Of a stretch of DNA of 64,000 nt, positions 44,601 to 51,929 are shown one piece after another. The position numbers and the translations under genes are program-made. The stretch is from Auanema rhodensis (Eukaryota > Nematoda > Chromadorea > Rhabditida > Rhabditidae), in the NCBI GenBank assembly GCA_964057225.1, contig OZ059896.1, positions 18,658,501 to 18,722,500 of the forward strand. Reading direction: 5' to 3'. The notes beneath the pieces were generated by a model. That model had not been told where the DNA came from, made no database searches, and saw only the letters and a list, made by a program, of their open reading frames with translations. The number at the start of each line of letters is the position of its first letter. Positions within the stretch are counted from its first letter, which is position 1.

Positions 44601-46594
44601 AAATGCATGAACAGTTTGTATCTATCCATACCTATCAGTATATCCGGAGTAAATGATTCTCCGTTTGTTTGTGGATTGGCTAATTTTATTTTTCTTGTCT
44701 TTATAAATTTCAAGTCTTCTTTAGATAGTTTTGGACAACGTATGGGTGTGGTTAACATGGGTTTGGTGAATAGTTTTGTTACGATAAGGGATCCACTTGA
44801 GGTTCCAATAATTACCTTTACGTCCTGAACTTCGTGCGTTTCGGACAATGCTCCGATACCGTAAAAGGTTTTCTTTTGAGAACCAAGGATGGGCAATCCT
44901 AACTTAGTGGATAAGTCCTTGGATATAAAAGATCTCATGGATCCTTCATCTATGAGCATGCGTACTTGCTCATATTTTTTACTATTGTGGTTGTATATGT
45001 TCGCCATTGCTGTTCGTAATATTACTTGACTTTCTTCAATATTATGGGTGTCGGCAATGTGATTAAGCGATACTGGTGCATTAAGTGCCTCAGTAGGGAT
45101 TCGATTATTAGTGTCAGAGTCTTGTTTATATTCTGTTGTTTTTTTATTCAATAATTCTTCTGTGGTGATCAGTAAAGCCTGATCTTTTTTAATTGTGGGA
45201 GTTTCTTTATCTTTTTGGATATTTTGTACACTTTTTCTTCCTTGTGAGCACAAGGCGGAATTATGATCTCCTTGGCAATTGCGACATTTTTGTTTTCTGC
45301 ATTCCGAACTTTTGTGTTTATCGGAAAAGCAAATCCAACAGATGGCCTTTCCGCGAATGCGGTACCTTCTTTTCTCTGGTGTTTCAAATGTGGTGCATTG
45401 ATAAAAACGATGCTCGGATGAGTCGCAAAAGACACATGGCCAAGTTTGGGTTTTCCGTTGTTCTGCAGTGCTGTCTTTATGTGAAACAGATGTGACATTG
45501 TCTTTGTGATTTCGAAACTTTTGTTCATGACTATTTCTTGTTTGTTCTTTTAGAATAAACGAATAGATTTTATGGTCTACAGCTGCCAGCATTTCTTTAG
45601 TAGAATGGTAGTTGTTTGGATGAATTAGAATGTCTTCCACGATGTGGTATGGGAATTTGTTGAGAATCATCGCGGTACACATTTCGCGGGATACTGTAGC
45701 TCCGGCTGCTTCAATTTGCCTGATAAGTGCCTTGGTTTCTCCAAATGTTTCTTTGCATGCTTTTGCATTATTGCTTGCAAATCTCAAATTATGTAGTTGT
45801 GTTAAAAGAGAGTTGATATCCGACGAATAGTCTCCAAATTCAGAAACTAATGCTTCACGCATGAGCTCATAATTTTGAGCAGAGGGTTCTATTCCTCTGA
45901 TTGCTATTTGTGAATTGCCTTTGAGGCTTTCACAGAGTAGGTTTACCTTTTCTAAGGTTGTAAACTGTTCATTATCATGAACACGTCTATCAAAACGGCC
46001 CCAGAATGATTTGAAGTTCTCTGGTTTGCCATCAAATGTAGGTAGCGACATCGCTGGTTTTTGGATGCTAGTTTGTTGGATGTGTAGGAATGACTTGATA
46101 ATTTCCAGAAATTGATCATTCGATTTGTTTTCTGTTTCATTGTTTTCTGTTGAGCAATTGCTGTTGTGCTCAGATTCATTCTTATGAAGCGTTTTTCTCA
46201 GCTTTCTAAGTATGCGTTCGGCTTTCATGATGTGTTCGTCAAGCTCAATAATGGCGTTTTGAACCTTTTTAATGTTGGGTTCAAAGTCTTCATCGGATGT
46301 GAAGGCGATGTACTGTTCGTCTAATGCTTTACGAAGCGTTTTGTCTGATGCTTCGTAAAATTTTTGGAATTTTTTCTCGTTATCTTGATGATTTTTCAAC
46401 GATTCTTTGAATTGGTGTTGGACTTTTGTCCAGCGAATGATAAGGCAAGAGAGGGTTTCCTCTTCTTCCTCAGTGTGGAAGTCGCAATCTACCAGAATAC
46501 CAGGAAGGTCCTTCACTTCCATCTCGTATCGTGTAAGCAGTTCTCCAAGAAACTGGTTAGATTGTTTGATATGATTGACAAAAAGGAGTGACAT
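38666..46594 (-). CDS. BEL/Pao Gag-Pol-Env polyprotein
   Basis: 2642 residues in one open frame with no internal stop. Order: Gag with DUF1759-like core and three CCHC knuckles (residues 1-460), aspartic protease (about 525-700, catalytic D549), reverse transcriptase (about 790-1020), RNase H (about 1130-1260), integrase (about 1440-1720), DUF5641-like tail (about 1735-1830), a hydrophilic Asp/Asn/Ser-rich linker, a membrane segment (about 2014-2033), then an Env-like ectodomain and C-terminal membrane anchor. The ATG at 46594 is the first of the frame and follows a leader of about 270 nt after the primer-binding site. Fusing Env to Pol in one frame means either proteolytic release or splicing to express it. 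The products assemble a virus-like particle, copy the RNA and integrate it. All expected catalytic residues are present except for an Asn at the fourth position of the RT motif (Y968-V-D-N971). Confidence 0.95.
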   Translation of the reverse strand: MSLLFVNHIKQSNQFLGELLTRYEMEVKDLPGILVDCDFHTEEEEETLSCLIIRWTKVQHQFKESLKNHQDNEKKFQKFYEASDKTLRKALDEQYIAFTSDEDFEPNIKKVQNAIIELDEHIMKAERILRKLRKTLHKNESEHNSNCSTENNETENKSNDQFLEIIKSFLHIQQTSIQKPAMSLPTFDGKPENFKSFWGRFDRRVHDNEQFTTLEKVNLLCESLKGNSQIAIRGIEPSAQNYELMREALVSEFGDYSSDINSLLTQLHNLRFASNNAKACKETFGETKALIRQIEAAGATVSREMCTAMILNKFPYHIVEDILIHPNNYHSTKEMLAAVDHKIYSFILKEQTRNSHEQKFRNHKDNVTSVSHKDSTAEQRKTQTWPCVFCDSSEHRFYQCTTFETPEKRRYRIRGKAICWICFSDKHKSSECRKQKCRNCQGDHNSALCSQGRKSVQNIQKDKETPTIKKDQALLITTEELLNKKTTEYKQDSDTNNRIPTEALNAPVSLNHIADTHNIEESQVILRTAMANIYNHNSKKYEQVRMLIDEGSMRSFISKDLSTKLGLPILGSQKKTFYGIGALSETHEVQDVKVIIGTSSGSLIVTKLFTKPMLTTPIRCPKLSKEDLKFIKTRKIKLANPQTNGESFTPDILIGMDRYKLFMHLNEETELPSRMRLKNSVFGHMIHGEAPLPDDNTQQEVILCSTVEEITKETSHKELLTNLFELDSIGINTENANADRTIDYYEEYSKDIKIENNRIIAPFPLKNNFKNLKNNKMPAYHRFVSLWRKLLHNPEMLSHYTTTIESYLKDNIVEQIPNNHQEPLEFYMPHHGVWKPSKANPLRIVFDASAKQKDSPSLNEIIHTGRSFITYIHDIMISCRTRPILITCDIKAAFLQIQLTENHKNLCKFFWIKNKEYPISHNNIITLRFNRLPFGITASPSVLNMGIKWFLESKVDNPLAMEILNNLYVDNIILTANTTAEAIKKCKETQKLFTEINMHVREFLSNDEQVIQNLPEEDRYPNMTTKILGISFNKEHDSFIIPIKITTTHTSYTKRILLSQLHSIFDPIGLAAPLLLPLKLILREIINTKLSWDQPIESDNIKQWEQHINHINNQQLTMKRYFKFSEHKTQLWVFADASNQAMAACSYFQTNEQISSLLNGKSRIAPKNKTTIPRLELLAIRLAVRMALAIVTICPKVAKVNIVSDSNIALSWIISLKSLPLFIKNQTNIINKQLHQIKQVCCNVELHHVQTSYNTADIGSRGADIEKLQDSDWIKGPHWLTTLSAHNPLTSFGSPKNSNRNNAESESEHHNVVHIIIDNLPTDDIWNIRENYDDVIKTMTTVGKLFKKWFLKVHPNNANKLQKIKHLTSTDTNTVEDINIIENILISNSQSNMSLDELQQRNINLKFFKDTWDIYRVRSRLQNTLLPEETKNPIFLLKTNPIVKKLINKIHKDNNHQGKNFTLIQLRQKFYIPKITGVIKQTLKNCVTCKRFQSHPYELPDMPSLPKDRAILTRAFFSTGCDLMGPFTLRNGSKVHICLFTCMTTRAVHLEVVTNQSTVAFMNAFNRFISRRGTPEIMRSDCAGNFILSSKILETLEKTSDYNESSILNTLAQRKIKWIYNTPLSPWKGGCWERLVVTKSSLKKCFVPSQMSLDDLHTAIVKIEAIINTRPLTHPHPVNLDALPIRPIDFLTSAIKFSLPENNDNTHIFDIHSDIQTIQSTEQALEALQLSEDSASKFWTRFQEEYLTSLKDIFKHKNKRKNHTNLFPHKDEIVIIQNDMSPRGTWKLGRIIETITSSDGNIRSAKVATSNGNIITRSINQLYPLEIRCNTSNNKIIEDNSHIVQENNSSTDRIAHTDTVLDNIHSDHHIEHTDETIHENNNINDSNHNYDIAYESDNSQHDNTYTPETENNEDATNDRPQNKTKLSSVKTAKYTEQDEVTEKENIKAFPLKMSYATHQRKNKINPKIAADIMKALSLPIIITSTYAEEINSCKDSNMFTTKLIANPHCSPEMATWTVIITIMAVTLIVSCLCRMGYSQYRYKTWSKNTQTMLNIMKLKHKTISEQEDHETDQKITEDHNDTLQLKQTNTQDANIVDHETFQKHIYPILNHTRKPPKFSLFTRGSQTSLPSLLAIILALCIGSCSSCSDVHVQHFVNIRCDDNLACYHEYSQDIIFSPGTKQLCITITHSNHEIGQFKITKLYTEHVCQKNTRYFTRQTTVNILSILRCRHRGSCDGTCETNSLHNKIEELQPYTFPSQSGCFTSSARFYTCPMIWTDPCLFYKIEHIPVTEEVYEVYTCDSWSTQTVFNIETTLLQQKNNYNITLQPYTKNREQLFNITTLSQSQPPPEMYTKLFFSSKENTYITDIHTKGIIQCATEEAALKHFNNCTVSSFCPCTFNRFDEIKCRCDTPTFEKMSNTSDIKSPNQNFKTKDNTLSFSTNLDENLVTVDSSLFLNSVIFSNNLPCAPALTKLSGCYSCGQGAFAEFQCLTAEETWISIECQKEVFMIKCSPKVAITKVTMKRENSQIDELCYTTCDNKKIKIIIKGILHHIASIDEINESDSSKVTESKSIDFAPIFKLILSKLGIILIGVAITATIGYVACTPIMYCVVLNTVLTTQWIATRIFTLWIKSKALFRDQRF
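38669..40597 (-). other. Env-like glycoprotein region
   Basis: Residues about 2000-2642. After a membrane segment (2014-2033) and a short cytoplasmic-like linker, a hydrophobic stretch near 2127-2147 resembles an internal signal peptide. The ectodomain is rich in cysteine and N-glycosylation sequons and contains a CPCTF...CRC motif and, near residue 2476, GCYSCGQGA. These patterns resemble the phlebovirus-type G2 glycoprotein domain found in nematode BEL elements (Cer7/13/14, Tas). A C-terminal membrane anchor lies near 2584-2612. Recognition is from cysteine spacing, not alignment. Confidence 0.7.
41090..42277 (-). other. Integrase and DUF5641-like tail
   Basis: Zinc-binding HHCC: H1451, H1456, C1486, C1489. 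Catalytic triad D1522 (CDLMGP), D1581 (RSDCAGN), E1633 (GGCWERL), with spacings of 58 and 51 residues. The tail (about 1735-1830) has the FWxRFxxEYLxxL and TWKLGRI motifs of DUF5641, usual downstream of BEL/Pao integrases. Confidence 0.9.
42815..44227 (-). other. Reverse transcriptase and RNase H region
   Basis: Residues about 790-1260. RT palm residues: D889 in CDIKAAF and D970 in LYVDNI. LPFGITASPSVLN is the conserved block between them. RNase H carboxylates: D1136 (FADAS), E1176 (PRLELLA), D1205 (VSDSN), D1257 (TADIGSRG). All four RNase H residues are present. Confidence 0.9.
44495..45022 (-). other. Aspartic protease region (DUF1758-like)
   Basis: Residues about 525-700. The active-site loop reads LIDEGSMRSFI, with catalytic D549 and G551; a Glu takes the place of the usual Ser/Thr after Asp. 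Variants with Gln at this position occur in other BEL/Pao proteases as I recall them. Confidence 0.75.
45215..46594 (-). other. Gag region of the polyprotein
   Basis: Residues 1-460. The N-terminal part is rich in charged helices. The DUF1759-like core starts near LPTFDGKPENFKSFW, typical of BEL/Pao Gag. Knuckles: C387/C390/H395/C400, C419/C422/H427/C432 and C437/C440/H444/C449. The last is the CX2CX3HX4C form usual in this superfamily. Confidence 0.85.
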
Positions 46595-46867
46595 TTTTGT
46601 TGTAGATGTAGGAATAATGCTTATATTCCTTTTTTGTTTTCTTTTTTCTTTGTTTGTTTGGTGATCACAGTATATGTGAACGTAAGGAAATTGAAACCTC
46701 TGTTTCTAATTTCAGAGTTTGCTTATTGTTCAAGTCTGTTTGGTGTGACTTGACGTGGACTTATGATCGCCACGATTTTTATTAAGTATGTTTTTTGCTC
46801 AAACACGCTTGGTTCGAGTTGTATCTCACCTGCCACGCGGGACTTAAAGCGGCTAAGATCTAAACTA
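46595..46867 (-). other. Retrotransposon 5' leader
   Basis: Untranslated stretch between the primer-binding site and the polyprotein start. It holds the second tRNA-Gly-complementary segment (46824-46842) and a GGTTCGA (46811-46817), complementary in the RNA to a T loop. The part nearest the ATG is T/A rich and otherwise featureless. Confidence 0.75.
46824..46842 (-). promoter_or_regulatory. Second primer-tRNA contact site (tRNA-Gly anticodon arm)
   Basis: On the plus strand TCTCACCTGCCACGCGGGA matches the animal tRNA-Gly(GCC) anticodon arm (as I recall it) over 19 nt with one A/G difference, which in the RNA duplex would be a G-U pair. It lies 25 nt from the primer-binding site and in the colinear order. 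Confidence 0.65.
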
Positions 46868-46879
46868 GCCGATGCACCA
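46868..46879 (-). promoter_or_regulatory. Primer-binding site for tRNA-Gly
   Basis: On the element strand TGGTGCATCGGC begins 3 nt after the 5' LTR. It is complementary to the CCA end and the last nine bases (GCCGATGCA) of animal tRNA-Gly(GCC). Confidence 0.85.
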
Positions 46880-46882
46880 ATT

Positions 46883-47132
46883 TGTGGCGTTATACCACAA
46901 GTGTATAGTATGGTTGGAAGTAAAACACAAAGCAAATATGTAGAAAAGGGTTTATTGATGAATTAACAAGACAAGCACGGAATAAAATCACTGACTGCGA
47001 ACGTTGAAAAAGTAAGACTGATCTCTTCTCGTGGGCGGTCGTCAGCCTGAAACAAAGAGTTAGTCATGCCACATGTATAACACAACATGTGGTATGGATA
47101 AAAATTACTTAGGAAGTTAGAAGAAAGAAGAA

Positions 47133-47184
<52 letters not shown>

Positions 47185-47250
47185 AGGAGAAACAAATAAA
47201 ACAATTGTTGAAGATAAAAAATTATACAAACTCACTCGCTTATCGCGACA
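46883..47250 (-). repeat. 5' LTR (right copy)
   Basis: 368 bp; the transcription-starting LTR for the element. Same features as the left LTR; (GA)23 at 47137-47182. Confidence 0.95.
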
Positions 47251-47255
47251 ATCGA
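47251..47255. repeat. Target site duplication, right copy
   Basis: ATCGA directly after the right LTR CA. Confidence 0.9.
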
Positions 47256-47331
47256 TGAAAAAAATCAACTGCATTTTAGTGAGTTACTGGGTTGGGTTAT
47301 ACAAATTGTCTAATTTGAATGCGATTTACAT

Positions 47332-47404
47332 GGCCTTGTGGCCTGATGGATAAGGCGTCGGACTTCGGATCCGAAGATTGTAGGTTCGAGTCCTGCCAGG
47401 GTCG
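47332..47404 (+). tRNA. tRNA-Arg(TCG), copy 100
   Basis: A14 to G, which loses the U8-A14 contact and alters a fixed A-box base. First copy after the retrotransposon. Confidence 0.8.
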
Positions 47405-47708
47405 TTATTTTTTGTTTCAAAAAAATCATTACCTGATAGTTTACATGTGTTATTCTGTATTATCTCAAACAATTGAAAAAAATACTAGCAGTAAAACAAA
47501 TGTAGTGTTAATATTCTCGAGAATGTTCCTATTCAGAGTGAGAAAATATCTAAAATTTCAAGAAGGTTTTCTCATAAGGTACTAAAATAAAAGTATTATT
47601 TCATATTATTATTTTTTCAGACCTAGAATCGATAAAAAAAATCAACTACATTTTATTGAGTTACTGGGTTGGGTTACACAAATTGTCTAATTAGAATGCG
47701 ATTTAAAT

Positions 47709-47781
47709 GGCCTTGTGGCCTAATGGATAAGGCGTCGGACTTCGGATCCGAAGATTGTAGGTTCGAGTCCTGCCAGGGTCG
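47709..47781 (+). tRNA. tRNA-Arg(TCG), copy 101
   Basis: Majority sequence; TACACA upstream. Confidence 0.93.
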
Positions 47782-48087
47782 TTATTTTTTGTTTCAAAAC
47801 AATCATTACTTGATAGTTTACATGTTTTATTCTATATTATCTCATACAATTGAAAAAAAAATCTAGCAGTAAAACAAATGCAGTGTTAATATTCTTGAGA
47901 ATGTTCCTATTCAGAGTGAGAAAATATCTACAATTTCCCGAAGGTTTTCTCATAAGGTACTAAAATAAAAGTATTATTTCATATTATTATTTTTTCAGAC
48001 CTAGAATCGATAAAAAAAAATCAACTACATTTTAGTGAGTTACTGGGTTGGGTTATACAAATTGTCTAATTAGAATGCGATTTACAT

Positions 48088-48160
48088 GGCCTTGTGGCCT
48101 AATGGATAAGGCGTCGGACTTCGGATCCGAAGATTGTAGGTTCGTGTCCTGCGAGGGTCG
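48088..48160 (+). tRNA. tRNA-Arg(TCG), copy 102, type I
   Basis: A58 to T and C66 to G; probably a pseudogene. Confidence 0.65.
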
Positions 48161-48464
48161 TTATTTTTTGTTTCAAAACAATCATTACCTGATAGTTTAC
48201 ATGTTCTATTCTATATTATCTCATACAATTGAAAAAAATACTAGCAGTAAAACAAATGCAGTGTTAATATTCTTGAGAATGTTCCTATTCAGAGTGAGAA
48301 AATATCTAAAATTTCAAGAAGGTTTTCTCATAAGATACTAAAATAAAAGTATTATTTCATAATATCATTTTCTCAGACCTAGAATCGATGAAAAAAATCA
48401 ACTGCATTTTAGTGAGTTACTGGGTTGGGTTATACAAATTGTCTAATTTGAATGCGATTTACAT

Positions 48465-48537
48465 GGCCTTGTGGCCTAATGGATAAGGCGTCGGACTTCG
48501 GATCCGAAGATTGTAGGTTCGAGTCCTGCCAGGGTCG
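48465..48537 (+). tRNA. tRNA-Arg(TCG), copy 103
   Basis: Majority sequence. Confidence 0.93.
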
Positions 48538-48841
48538 TTATTTTTTGTTTCAAAAAAATCATTACCTGATAGTTTACATGTTTTATTCTGTATTATCTCA
48601 TACAATTGAAAAAAATACTAGCAGTAAAACAAATGTAGTGATAATATTCTCGAGAATGTTCCTATTCAGAGTGAGAAAATATCAAAAATTTCCCGAAGGT
48701 TTTCTCATAAGGTACTAAAATAAAAGTATTACTTCATATTATTTTTTTTTCAGACCTAGAATCGATAAAAAAAATCAACTACATTTTAGTGAGAAACTGG
48801 GTTGGGTTATACAAATTGTCTAATTTGAATGCGATTTAGAT

Positions 48842-48914
48842 GACCTTGTGGCCTAATGGATAAGGCGTCGGACTTCGGATCCGAAGATTGTAGGTTCGAG
48901 TCCTACCAGGGTCG
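48842..48914 (+). tRNA. tRNA-Arg(TCG), copy 104, type J
   Basis: A at position 2 and A at 64 give A2-U71 and U50-A64 Watson-Crick pairs in place of wobbles. This is the best-paired version in the window, with copy 109. Confidence 0.95.
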
Positions 48915-49217
48915 TTATTTTTTGTTTTAAAAAAATCATTACCTGATAGTTTACATGTTTTATTCTGTATTATCTCATACAATTGAAAAAAATACTAGCA
49001 GTAAAACAAATGCAGTGATGATATTCTCGAGAATGTTCCTATTCAGAGTGAGAAAATATCAAAAATTTCAAGACGGTTTTCTCATAAGGTACTAAAATAA
49101 AAGTATTATTTCATATTATTATTTTTTCAGACCTAGAATCGATAAAAAAATCAACTACATTTTAGTTAGTTACTGGGTTGGGTTATACAAATTGTCTAAT
49201 TTGAATGCGATTTGAAT

Positions 49218-49290
49218 GGCCTTGTGGCCTAATGGATAAGGCGTCGGACTTCGGATCCGAAGATTGTAGGTTCGAGTCCTGCCAGGGTCG
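49218..49290 (+). tRNA. tRNA-Arg(TCG), copy 105
   Basis: Majority sequence. Confidence 0.93.
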
Positions 49291-49594
49291 TTATTTTTTG
49301 TTTCAAAACAATCATTACTTGATAGTTTACATGTTTTATTCTATATTATCTCATACAATTGAAAAAAAAATCTAGCAGTAAAACAAATGCAGTGTTAATA
49401 TTCTTGAGAATGTTCCTATTCAGAGTGAGAAAGTATCAAAAATTCCCGAAGGTTTTCTCATAAGGTACTAAAATAAAAATATTATTTCATATTGTTATTT
49501 TTTCAGACCTAGAATCGATAAAAAATATCAACTACATTTTAGTGAGTTACTGGGTTGGGTTATACAAATTGTCTAATTAGAATGCGATTTACAT

Positions 49595-49667
49595 GGCCTT
49601 GTGGCCTAATGGATAAGGCGTCGGACTTCGGATCCGAAGATTGTAGGTTCGTGTCCTGCGAGGGTCG
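49595..49667 (+). tRNA. tRNA-Arg(TCG), copy 106, type I
   Basis: A58 to T and C66 to G. Confidence 0.65.
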
Positions 49668-49972
49668 TTATTTTTTGTTTCAAAACAATCATTACCTGAT
49701 AGTTTACATGTTTTATTCTATATTATCTCATACAATTGAAAAAAATACTAGCAGTAAAACAAATGCAGTGATAATATTCTCGAAAATGTTCCTATTCAGA
49801 GTGAGAAAATATCTACAATTTCCCGAAGGTTTTCTCATAAGGTACTAAAATAAAAGTATTATTTCATATTATTATTTTTTCAGACCTAGAATCGATAAAA
49901 AAAAATCAACTACATTTTAGTGAGTTACTGGGTTGGGTTATACAAATTGTCTAATTAGAATGCGATTTACAT

Positions 49973-50045
49973 GGCCTTGTGGCCTAATGGATAAGGCGTC
50001 GGACTTCGGATCCGAAGATTGTAGGTTCGTGTCCTGCGAGGGTCG
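49973..50045 (+). tRNA. tRNA-Arg(TCG), copy 107, type I
   Basis: A58 to T and C66 to G. Confidence 0.65.
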
Positions 50046-50349
50046 TTATTTTTTGTTTCAAAACAATCATTACCTGATAGTTTACATGTTCTATTCTATA
50101 TTATCTCATACAATTGAAAAAAATACTAGCAGTAAAACAAATGCAGTGTTAATATTCTTGAGAATGTTCCTATTCAGAGTGAGAAAATATCTAAAATTTC
50201 AAGAAGGTTTTCTCATAAGATACTAAAATAAAAGTATTATTTCATAATATCATTTTCTCAGACCTAGAATCGATGAAAAAAATCAACTGCATTTTAGTGA
50301 GTTACTGGGTTGGGTTATACAAATTGTCTAATTTGAATGCGATTTACAT

Positions 50350-50422
50350 GGCCTTGTGGCCTAATGGATAAGGCGTCGGACTTCGGATCCGAAGATTGTA
50401 GGTTCGAGTCCTGCCAGGGTCG
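50350..50422 (+). tRNA. tRNA-Arg(TCG), copy 108
   Basis: Majority sequence. Confidence 0.93.
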
Positions 50423-50726
50423 TTATTTTTTGTTTCAAAAAAATCATTACCTGATAGTTTACATGTTTTATTCTGTATTATCTCATACAATTGAAAAAAA
50501 TACTAGCAGTAAAACAAATGTAGTGATAATATTCTCGAGAATGTTCCTATTCAGAGTGAGAAAATATCAAAAATTTCCCGAAGGTTTTCTCATAAGGTAC
50601 TAAAATAAAAGTATTACTTCATATTATTTTTTTTTCAGACCTAGAATCGATAAAAAAAATCAACTACATTTTAGTGAGAAACTGGGTTGGGTTATACAAA
50701 TTGTCTAATTTGAATGCGATTTAGAT

Positions 50727-50799
50727 GACCTTGTGGCCTAATGGATAAGGCGTCGGACTTCGGATCCGAAGATTGTAGGTTCGAGTCCTACCAGGGTCG
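50727..50799 (+). tRNA. tRNA-Arg(TCG), copy 109, type J
   Basis: Same as copy 104. Confidence 0.95.
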
Positions 50800-51102
50800 T
50801 TATTTTTTGTTTTAAAAAAATCATTACCTGATAGTTTACATGTTTTATTCTGTATTATCTCATACAATTGAAAAAAATACTAGCAGTAAAACAAATGCAG
50901 TGATGATATTCTCGAGAATGTTCCTATTCAGAGTGAGAAAATATCAAAAATTTCAAGACGGTTTTCTCATAAGGTACTAAAATAAAAGTATTATTTCATA
51001 TTATTATTTTTTCAGACCTAGAATCGATAAAAAAATCAACTACATTTTAGTTAGTTACTGGGTTGGGTTATACAAATTGTCTAATTTGAATGCGATTTGA
51101 AT

Positions 51103-51175
51103 GGCCTTGTGGCCTAATGGATAAGGCGTCGGACTTCGGATCCGAAGATTGTAGGTTCGAGTCCTGCCAGGGTCG
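51103..51175 (+). tRNA. tRNA-Arg(TCG), copy 110
   Basis: Majority sequence. Confidence 0.93.
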
Positions 51176-51479
51176 TTATTTTTTGTTTCAAAAAAATCAT
51201 TACCTGATAGTTTACATGTTTTATTCTGTATTATCTCATACAATTAAAAAAATACTAGCAGTAAAACAAATGCAGTGATAATATTCTCGAAAATGTTCCT
51301 ATTCAGAGTGAGAAAGTATCAAAAATTTCCCGAAGGTTTTCTCATAAGCTACTAAAAGAAAAGTATTATTTCGTATTATTATTTTTTCAGACCTAGAATC
51401 GATAAAAAAAAATCAACTACATTTTAGTGAGTTACTGGGTTGGGGTATACAAATTGTCTAATTTGAATGCGATTTAAAT

Positions 51480-51552
51480 GGCCTTGTGGCCTAATGGATA
51501 AGGCGTCGGACTTCGGATCCGAAGATTGTAGGTTCGAGTCCTGCCAGGGTCG
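51480..51552 (+). tRNA. tRNA-Arg(TCG), copy 111
   Basis: Majority sequence; interrupted terminator with no T4 nearby. Confidence 0.92.
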
Positions 51553-51856
51553 TTATTTCTTGTTTCAAAACAATCATTACCTGATAGTTTACATGTTTTA
51601 TTCTATATTATCTCATACAATTGAAAAAAATACTAGCAATAAAACAAATGCAGTGATAATATTCTCGAAAATGTTCCTGTTCAGAGTGAGAAAATATCTA
51701 CAATTTCCCGAAGGTTTTCTCATAAGGTACTAAAATAAAAGTATTATTTCATATTATTATTTTTTCAGACCTAGAATCGATAAAAAAAATTAACTACATT
51801 TTAGTGAATTACTAGGTTGGGTTATACAAATTGTCTAATTAGAATGCGATTTAGAT

Positions 51857-51929
51857 GGCCTTGTGGTCTAATGGATAAGGCGTCGGACTTCGGATCCGAA
51901 GATTGTAGGTTCGAGTCCTGCCAGGGTCG
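51857..51929 (+). tRNA. tRNA-Arg(TCG), copy 112
   Basis: C11 to T (U11-G24 wobble); A box still fits consensus. Confidence 0.9.

Larger units (their letters stand above)
37467..47250 (-). mobile_element. Complete BEL/Pao LTR retrotransposon with Env-like region
   Basis: A 9784-bp element in the opposite orientation to the tRNA genes. From its own 5' end: LTR (47250-46883), primer-binding site for tRNA-Gly, leader, a 2642-codon gag-pol-env frame, a small zinc-knuckle frame, a short purine tract, and the second LTR (37832-37467). LTR ends are TG...CA and a 5-bp duplication flanks the element. The polyprotein order Gag, protease, RT, RNase H, integrase, plus the characteristic BEL/Pao modules (DUF1759-like Gag, DUF1758-like protease, Peptidase_A17/RNase H region, DUF5641-like tail), identifies the superfamily. 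No stop or frameshift interrupts the main frame, so the copy may be competent or was until very recently. Confidence 0.96.
48088..51857 (+). repeat. Five-unit block repeated at 1885 bp
   Basis: Units 48088, 48465, 48842 and 49218 correspond to 49973, 50350, 50727 and 51103. Shared markers include the GACCTTG acceptor strand (48842, 50727), GAGAAACTGGG upstream of those tRNAs, and TTTCAAGACGG. The fifth pair (49595 and 51480) does not match well. Confidence 0.75.

Noticed and set aside
46801..46882. A tRNA-Gly pseudogene or SINE next to the 5' LTR
   Set aside because: Only the anticodon-arm and 3'-end segments match; the D arm is absent, the T-loop-like GGTTCGA is on the wrong side, and the segment sits exactly where a retroelement leader should be. 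Primer complementarity explains it better.
38712..46966. Many short plus- and minus-strand frames overlapping the polyprotein
   Set aside because: Shadows of the 2642-codon frame in other frames or on the opposite strand; no recognisable domain.
51055..51243. Minus-strand frame with PGRTRTYNLRIRSPTPYPLGH
   Set aside because: It is the antisense translation of the tRNA gene, another well-known spurious peptide.
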